Made by a program: the position numbers and the translations under genes. From contig NC_134096.1 in the NCBI RefSeq assembly GCF_000715075.1, positions 122,580,643 through 122,644,642 on the forward strand: a DNA stretch of 64,000 bases, read 5' to 3'. Below the pieces are notes generated by a model that saw only the letters and a list, made by a program, of their open reading frames with translations, was not told the origin of the DNA and made no database searches. The stretch comes from Nicotiana tabacum. Lineage: Eukaryota > Streptophyta > Magnoliopsida > Solanales > Solanaceae. Within the stretch, counting starts at the first letter, position 1, and every line of letters begins with the position of its first letter. Positions 57,868 to 64,000 of the stretch are shown here, piece after piece.

Positions 57868-60447
57868 TCAAAAGTGAAAAATCCTAAGGTTCCTAATTTT
57901 CATCAGGGCAGCAGCTTCTTCTCCATCGAGTTTTCCCCTTCTCTCGGACCCGCTCTTGCTCTCGGTGTCATCATCATCATCATCGGAAGCCAGCGCTCCA
58001 GCATCAGCTTCATGCTCTCTAGCCTTTATTATCTCATCGGTAAGGTCGAAACCTCGAGCGTGGATGTCCTTGAGGGCTTCCCTCCGAGATTGGCATTTGG
58101 AAAGTTCAGCAATCCAATGTGTTCGAGTTTGAGCGGTCTCGGCTGCCTCTCTCTCTTGGACTTGAGCGGCTTCAGCATCAGCCCGGTAGACGGCCACGAT
58201 CACATCTGCCTCGGCTTTAGCTTTTTCGGCTTCAGATTTGGCCTTTGCAAGTTCGGAAGCCAACCGAGCTTCGAGCTCCTCTATTTTCTTTTCCTGAGAC
58301 GAGCTCTTCTCCTTCATGCCTCAAAGCTGACTTTTGACCGATGACATTGGGCTCGAGTAGTCTCTTTTTCTGCAGCAAAGCGGTCCATACCTTCTTTCCA
58401 CCCTAAGGACTCCGCAATCATCATAATGATCTCCTCACGGAACTGCTCGATCCTCTCGACCTTCTACTGCAACTGTGAGAGTGAAATGTTATCCACCATT
58501 CTTGAATCGAGCTCACGAGCTTTTAAGATTTTCATTACCTGCTTGATCAGGTCGGTCTGATCTTTGTGAGTCGTGGCCAACTCGGTTCGGAGGTCCTTGA
58601 TCTCTTCTTCTTTTTGCCCATCGAGAAGGTTGAGGGCATTCCTCTCCTCGGTAAGCCTTTGAATGTCGGCCTCGTACCGATTAATCTCAGCTCGAGACTG
58701 AGAAAATGCTTCCTGATGAAGCACTGAGGCCTACGCAGAAAGAAGAAAAAAAGTAAAAATGAACACAAGGGTAATACCAACAAAGGGAATTAAGTCTTAC
58801 CCGATTCAGAGCTTGCTGCGCTTCGTTGAAAAGACTCGATGCCCCGCCCAAGTCCTTCTTCGAGACCTCTAAGTCGCTCAGGACGGTAGCATCTTCGACC
58901 CCAGTAAAGTAATCACGGAAGAGGTCCTCCCCTCTGTGGGATCCTTCGATGGAGAGGGTCTTCAAGGCCCAAGCCTCTTGAATCATCTCCTCAGAAAATG
59001 AGGGGAGCAGCGGGGAGCCTCCAATTTCTATTGCCCCAAGTGGATCACTTGGGGCGTATTCTCTATCTCGAGGGGCCTCGAGACCAGCCCCTACAGTCGT
59101 ACCCACCATTGGCTCATTATGGTAGGAGGCATCTTCAATCCTCAAGGATTCAGGAGCTTCGCCCAAGTCTCTTCCCGAGACCCCCTCATCTCGAGACGGA
59201 GTCTCTATAGCCTTCACCGATTCAGTGACCTTTGGGTCCTCGGTGCTCATTCCCACTCGGGCCACCAGTCCGGAGTCGTCTTCTTCCTCTTCTTTGTCTT
59301 CCTCCCTTAGACGCCGAACAAAGACTTCGGTTAGGAGGATGATGTTTTTCCTCGGCTTACGAGCCTTCTTCTTCTTAGGTTCTAGATTCTCGGAGGTTGA
59401 GGTCTTTTTCCTCTTTTTGTCCTTCGCCGGTTTCGGTGCCAGGATCGAAGTCTCCTCCTTACCAGATAAGGGCCTCATGACAACATCTTTGCCAATGCCT
59501 GTATGAAAGGAAATTAAGTAAGAAATTCTTGAACAAAATCATCAAAGACGTGAAAAAGGGGCTTACCATGAGTTTTGGCCTCCCATCGGCCCTTTGATAA
59601 ATTATGCCATGAGCGCTCGGCATATGTAGAGGTCGAGGCCAGGTCCTGAACCCAGCTCTTGAGGTTAGGAATTGCACCGGGCATCCAAGCGACCGCTACA
59701 TCACGGAAAATGATATCGATGAGAAGAAGCAAATGAGCAAAATAATAAATCGGAGCTAACAATGGGATTGTACTTACACTTCATATTCCATTTCTCGGGA
59801 AATGACATCTTCTCGGCCGGGATTAGGTAGGAAGTTCTCACTTGAACGAACCGGCCCATCCAGCCTCGGTCCTTGTCCTCGTCTATGCTTGAGAACAACA
59901 CTTTGGTAGCCCGGCGTTGGAGTTTTATCAACCCGCCTCGATAGAGGCGGGGGCTGTATAACCTGATGAGGTAGTCGATGGTAAAAGGCATCCCCTCGAC
60001 TTTGCTCACAAAGAATCAGAGCAGAATAACAATTCGCCAAAAGAAAGGATGGAGTTGGCCTAGGATTATTTGATATTGACGGCAAAAATCAACGACAACG
60101 GGGTCGAGGGGGCCCAGCGTAAAAGGGTAAGTGTAAACACTTAGAAACCCTTCCACATGGGTGGTGATGTCCTCTTCGAGGGTCGGGATCACCACATCTT
60201 TGCCCTCCCAGTTGCAGTCTTTCTTTACCTGCTTAAGGTATCCCTTGGTTATCGAGAATATATACCTCGACACTGGTTCGCATCAACTGGTAATCAACGA
60301 GGCTTTATCGGTCTTAAAGTCGGAAGTGAGGATGCAATCCTCGGGAACATACTCCTCAGGGCGTGGCTCCACCGGTGTTTTGTCGCCGGGCGGCCGTGAT
60401 GAAGAAGCATTTTTCTTTTGAGGAATAGCTTTTGACGTTTTCGCCAT
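57868..60447 (-). pseudogene. Spliced antisense gene of the Retand element (putative gypsy-type transposon protein)
   Basis: Four exons on the minus strand with GT-AG introns: 60447-59778, 59695-59567, 59498-58801 and 58730-57868. Start ATG at 60447 (MAKTSKAIPQKKNASSS). Exon 1 reads YVPEDCILTSDFKTDK, then YTYPFTLGPLDPVVVDFCRQ, LGQLHPFFWRIVILL and IKLQRRATKVLFSSIDEDKD, similar to what is catalogued as putative gypsy-type transposon (Transposase_28). Exon 3 has a basic KKRKKTSTSENLEPKKKKAR signal. Exon 4 is a long coiled coil (RLTEERNALNLLDGQKEEEI; ELAKAKSEAEKAKAEADV), then Asp-rich DDDDDDTES. Broken by TGA at codon 55 (60285-60283), a shift near 60016 and a stop near 58464. Such antisense genes are known in Tat elements; their role is unknown. 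Confidence 0.8.
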
Positions 60448-60610
60448 TTGGATTTGAAGTTAAAAATAGATGGAGATGATAAGATTTAGCGTTCTAAGAA
60501 AAGGTTAGCAGTGAAAATCGTAGATTTGCAGATGAAGAACTTAGAAGATGTAAAAAGCTTTGGAGATTGGAAATTTGAAAGTAAAAGTTCAAAATGGTGA
60601 AGAGAGGAGC

Positions 60611-60618
60611 TATTTATA
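60611..60618 (-). promoter_or_regulatory. TATA box of the antisense gene
   Basis: TATAAATAG on the minus strand, about 165 bases before the antisense ATG, inside the element and before the 3' LTR. It suggests the antisense gene has its own promoter. Confidence 0.5.
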
Positions 60619-60804
60619 GATTTCACAATGACGGTTCAAAATTATCGGTGGCCGACCATAGACTGACGCGCATTTAATGCCTTGCTAACTGTACAGATGG
60701 GATGTTTCGGTCACTTCTGTCGCTTACGTCATGAGGATGACGTCATGACAGGTCGAGGTAGAAAAATCGAAGGCTCAATTTATTTCTTGTCATTACACTC
60801 CAAA

Positions 60805-60820
60805 AATCGAGGGGACTATC
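60805..60820 (+). other. Polypurine tract of the Retand element
   Basis: AATCGAGGGGACTATC lies directly before the 3' LTR start; the purine part is GAGGGGA. Confidence 0.5.
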
Positions 60821-61499
60821 TGTATTCGGTTAAAATCGGGTCCACCCGATTTTACTATTTGAACGAGACCGGGAGATTGTATCGAAATACGGCCTCGTAA
60901 CGGAACAGACTAAATCACGAGGACTAGGTACCGAGTTCAGAACTAAGGTACCTGTCGAGATCGAGGCTAGTAATGATCGAATCCAAATGAGACAGGCATC
61001 AAGCAAGATCGAAGAAAATATAATAACATAAAGGCGAGATATTTGTGACTGGTCGAGGATCACGGCGTAAACCTAGGTAACTGGTTGAGGATCATGGCGT
61101 AAATCTCAGAATGGATCAAATCAGAAACGGTTAATTAGCTAATCATGGGATTTCCTTCTGTAATTAGAATCATACCATAGGTGAGATTCCTCTACTATAT
61201 AAAAGGGAGGGGGGTTCTAATCATTTTTAGGACACGGTTGACAGATATAAAAAGCAATATAATTCTCTTTCTCGTTTATACTATTGTTCATCAGCTTGTT
61301 ATACTTTAATTATTCTAGCATCAACCAGTTCGAGGGTATCCAAACTCGAGGATTGAGTTTCATTCTAACACCGGTTTGCTTTACTTTATTGTTAATTTCT
61401 ATTACCCATCCTCACATTTATCAATTGGTATTAGGTGAAATCACGTGTCCTTAGAACCATATTATAAGTTTAATTGTTATCCAATTTTAAGGATAAATA
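60821..61499 (+). repeat. 3' LTR of the Retand-type element (679 bp)
   Basis: Starts TGTATTCGGTTAAAATC and ends AAGGATAAATA; the terminal CA of the family has become TA. Followed by AAAGT. Confidence 0.95.
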
Positions 61500-61504
61500 A
61501 AAGT

Positions 61505-62282
61505 TATTTTTCTTTCGTTCGTCACTTAACTTTGTCTATATCACTCAAAAAGTCACTTAACCAAATTTCTCAAACTTTTAATGGTCAAATACTTATATTT
61601 TACCCTCTAAATTATCAACCTTTATCTTCTTTCTTTACATTTTAATATTATTTTTCTCTTTTAATCTAATTATGAACTTACGTATAGAACAAATAAATTT
61701 ATTCATAAAATTAAAAAGTGCAAAATATTTTTCAAGCATATATAATGTCGGAATAATAAAATAACTAAGCACAATAAAAAATATAATTAGATTAATTATT
61801 TTGCATAAGTGATTTTGATAATAATGACAAAAACTCAAGACCAAATTACAAAATTGAAAATAAAAGAGAGTAAAAGCTTTTAAAAATTATATTCCATGCA
61901 TTTAATATAAACAATTTAAAATATATATATATATATATATATGCTTAAAAATTAAGCTTAATTATTTTATTATTTCAATGTTATATATGCCTAAAAACAA
62001 ATTGCACTTTTTTACTTTGTAATAAAATTTATTTGTTCTATCGGTAAGTGCATATTAAAAATAAAAAAAGTATCACAATATTTAGTTAAAAAAATATAAA
62101 GGTTGAAAATTTAGAGTGTAAAATAGATATTTGGCCGTCAAAAATTTGAGAAATTTAGTTGAGTAACCTTTCTAGTGCTATAAGCATAGTTAAATGACTT
62201 TTCTGTTACAAAGTAAGGAAAAATAATTTTACTAAATAATTTAGAATTGTTGAGTGATCATATGAGTGATGGACTCGTTAAC
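61505..62282. mobile_element. Inverted-repeat DNA element, right part (split by the Retand insertion)
   Basis: Its left arm (50062-50122 plus 61505-61630) and right arm (about 62090-62282) are inverted copies: GTCACTTAAC...TTTCTCAAA against TTTGAGAAATTTAGTTGAGTAAC, and TCACTCAACTATTCGAAATTA against TAATTTAGAATTGTTGAGTGA. Each arm is about 180 bases and the whole was about 840 bases. The middle is AT-rich with an (AT)n tract at 61921-61942. No coding capacity. The superfamily is uncertain; outer ends read GTTAAC. Confidence 0.75.
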
Positions 62283-62312
62283 TATATGATTCCTTATGCC
62301 ACAAGTAGTTTG

Positions 62313-62733
62313 ATGGCGGAACCACTCCCAAGCAAAGGAGGAGCTTGTGTACAGTTTACGAGTTTGGCCGAATTCATTAGCTTTGATTTTAAATATTATA
62401 TTTTGTGTTAAAATATTTATTGAACGTGTATAAACTACTCCATCCGTTTCAATTTATATGAACTTATTTCCTTTTTAGTCCGTGTAAGAAAGAATGATCC
62501 CTTTTCATATTTGAAAATCATTTACCTTTATGCAATAATTTATAATCACATAAACTTTATGTGGCTAATTTTACACCACAAGTTCAAATATCTTTTCTTT
62601 TTTCTTAAATTCTATGCTCAGTCAAATAAATTTACATAAATTAAAACAAAGCGAGTATTAATTTCAAACTGAGTAATATAAAAAATTAGAATCTCAAACT
62701 CTAAGTTTCAAATCCTGGGCGTGTCTAATATTG
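62313..62733. mobile_element. Degenerate hAT-type MITE hosting a Stowaway
   Basis: GGCGGAACCACTCC at the left and CAAATCCTGGGCGTG at the right, with GAGTTTGGCCGAATTCATTAGC and AAATATTTATTGAACGTGTA between, resemble a common Solanaceae GGCGGAGC...GCTCCGCC repeat recalled from memory. The Stowaway at 62438-62655 separates GTGTATAAAC from TTAATTTC. Its own target duplication was not determined. Confidence 0.5.
62438..62655. mobile_element. Stowaway-type MITE, second copy
   Basis: CTCCATCCGTTTCAATTTATA at the left and ATTAAAACAAAGCGAG at the right, flanked by TA (62436-62437, 62656-62657). The inner sequence matches the copy at 49086-49299 inverted (e.g. TTTACCTTTATGC(A/G)ATAA, ACACCACAAGTTCAAA). 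Confidence 0.93.
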
Positions 62734-62768
62734 TCCATTTCTTGTTCTAAATTGCGAATTCCCATTTA

Positions 62769-63205
62769 CAGCTTGTTCGGATGGTTGTTACCTATTGTAT
62801 CGTATCGTATTGTTACTTTAAATACAATGTTTGTTTTGATTGTTATTTAAATATTATTGTATCGTATCGTTAAATCCGTCGTTACGTAACGATGAAATGT
62901 GCAACTTTATATAACGACCGATTTGGTGTGGCCGCGTCATTTTCTTGTGTTTTTCTCTCAATCTCACCCTTCATTATTATTAAATAATTTTATTTTATCA
63001 TTTACCCTACCTTTTTATATATTGTATCATAATTTTTCTTTATAATATTGTAAGTTTATTCATCATATTACTGGTGCATGATACCATGAAACGACGGCAA
63101 AATGACACAATCCATCCAAACATTGTATTCATCAAACAATACAGTACAGTACAATACAATATGATACATTATAAAACGATATGTAACAACCATCCAAACA
63201 AACTG
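62769..63205. mobile_element. Tourist/Harbinger-like MITE (437 bp)
   Basis: CAGCTTGTTCGGATGGTTGTTAC at the left and GTAACAACCATCCAAACAAACTG at the right form inverted ends, flanked by TTA on both sides (62766-62768, 63206-63208). Inner arms repeat GTATCGTATCG / GTACAGTACAATACAAT-like sequence. No coding. Confidence 0.8.
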
Positions 63206-63245
63206 TTACTAGACACGTACCTTGCAACTTGGACTACAAGCTTAA

Positions 63246-63699
63246 GGACTCGTTTGGTAGGAAGCATTAGAGAAAATAATGCATGTATTAACTTTTGGTA
63301 TTATTATTTTCTTGTTTGGTTCACTTTATCAACCTATATATTACTATTGCAAGTATTAGTTATACAACCTATTTGGTATTAGCTTATGTATAACTAATAC
63401 ATAGCAACCTATGGTATTAGCAATATCAAGGCTATTAATGCATACATTAGCATGGTTAAAGACAAAATTATCCTTAAAGTCCCTTAAGGCTAAAGAGTAT
63501 GGATGGCATTTTTGTAAACAACTAATTTTCTTAAAAATTATGCAATATATTTTAATTTTTAATACACCACACCAAACAATGAATAACAAATAATCTCTTC
63601 ATAACTAATGCTTGCATTATTAACCCATATATTACCAATCTCTTCATTACTAATACACATTATTCAATACTATTCTTATACACCTTATCAAACTACTCC
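63246..63699. mobile_element. Tourist-like MITE (454 bp)
   Basis: GGACTCGTTTGGTA at the left and TATCAAACTACTCC at the right (inverted GGAGTAGTTTGATA), flanked by TAA (63243-63245, 63700-63702). The rest is rich in TTAGTAATA-like words and has no coding. Confidence 0.75.
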
Positions 63700-63778
63700 T
63701 AAAGCTTTACAAAATCAACAGTGAAAATATAAGCAATCCCAATAGTGTGACCGCCAGGCGAAAGGGACTAATTAATAG

Positions 63779-64000
63779 TCTGTTTGGCCAAGTTTCTAAA
63801 ATTTGCTTATTTTGAGAATTGTTTTTTTTTGGAAAGCGCTTTTCAAAAAAGTACTTTTGGCGAGAATCGGTTTGTGTTTGGCTAATTAATTTGAAAAATA
63901 CTTTTGGGCAGTAATTATTGTTTGGCCAAACTTTTGAAAACTACTTCTTAGTGTATTTTTCTCAAAAGTGTTTCTTAGAAAAGTACTTTTGGAGAGAAGC
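63779..64000. mobile_element. Part of a further MITE, cut by the window end
   Basis: Begins GTCTGTTTGGCCAAGTTTC and shows repeated AAAGTACTTTTGG(C/A)GAGA and TTTGGCCAAAC words in both orientations, as in MITEs of this kind. The right end lies outside the window. Confidence 0.5.

Larger units (their letters stand above)
50123..61499 (+). mobile_element. Tat/Retand-type Ty3/gypsy retrotransposon, 11.4 kb
   Basis: LTRs 50123-50796 and 60821-61499, PBS at 50800, gag, protease, RT, two RNase H domains and integrase on the plus strand, and a spliced gene on the minus strand behind pol. The perfect 5-bp target duplication is AAAGT (50118-50122 and 61500-61504). Dual RNase H and an antisense extra gene are known marks of the Tat lineage (Ogre, Grande, Retand). 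Frameshifts, stops and a changed integrase residue make it inactive. Confidence 0.95.

Noticed and set aside
61921..61942. (AT)n tract as a replication origin or matrix attachment site
   Set aside because: A simple microsatellite in an AT-rich MITE core; nothing else supports a special role.
1..64000. tRNA or rRNA genes
   Set aside because: No cloverleaf-type sequence with A and B boxes or rRNA blocks was recognised by eye; the only tRNA-like pieces are the retrotransposon primer binding sites.

Overview
This window looks like a transposon-dense, intergenic part of a flowering-plant nuclear genome. The repeat families (Tekay-type chromovirus LTRs, Athila and Tat/Retand gypsy elements, a BED-finger hAT, a MuDR-like MULE, a CACTA element, Stowaway and Tourist MITEs) fit a dicot and, from memory of such repeats, most likely Solanaceae (Nicotiana-like). 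No ordinary host gene was recognised. Nearly all coding sequence belongs to mobile elements, and most of it is decayed.

Layout, left to right. 1-2880: remains of a plus-strand Ty3/gypsy chromovirus (RNase H fused by deletion to integrase, chromodomain, polypurine tract, start of the 3' LTR). 2881-11215: an old minus-strand gypsy element (gag, PBS, LTR), split by a complete solo LTR (2997-9978), which is itself split by a 4.1-kb hAT transposon (4638-8750) with a nearly intact transposase. 11216-17205: the 5' part (LTR, PBS, gag, pol to RNase H) of another Tekay-like element. 17257-36664: a minus-strand LTR split by an 18-kb Athila-type element (17584-35563), whose pol is in turn split by a 4.6-kb solo LTR (25129-29710). 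36781-38982: unannotated, AT-rich. 38992-49402: a MULE with a perfect 9-bp target duplication, carrying a small GRF zinc-finger gene and a decayed MURA transposase in convergent orientation, and invaded by a CACTA element (40058-44911) and a Stowaway MITE. 50062-62282: an inverted-repeat element split by an 11.4-kb Tat/Retand retrotransposon (50123-61499, perfect 5-bp target duplication) that has a spliced antisense gene behind pol. 62313-64000: a cluster of MITEs.

The nesting is recorded by target-site duplications read directly from the sequence: ATGTC/ATATC (solo LTR), GTGTACGC/GTGTACAC (hAT), CTTAT/CTTAC (Athila), TCTGTTTAT twice (MULE), ATA twice (CACTA), TA (two Stowaways), AAAGT twice (Retand), TTA and TAA (two Tourist-like MITEs). 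Many catalytic residues are lost (RT of the Tekay-like and Athila elements, protease of Athila and Retand, integrase of Retand, SWIM finger of the MULE), so these copies are dead. The hAT transposase is the best preserved, with one frameshift in a G-run.

The most interesting structures are: arrays of GC-rich imperfect palindromes that sit directly upstream of TATA-like boxes both in the Athila LTRs and at an internal site before its post-pol ORF; the antisense, four-exon gene with its own TATA box in the Retand element; the exactly delimited MULE with a companion GRF gene; and a non-autonomous CACTA carrying duplicated exon-like segments of an unrecognised gene.
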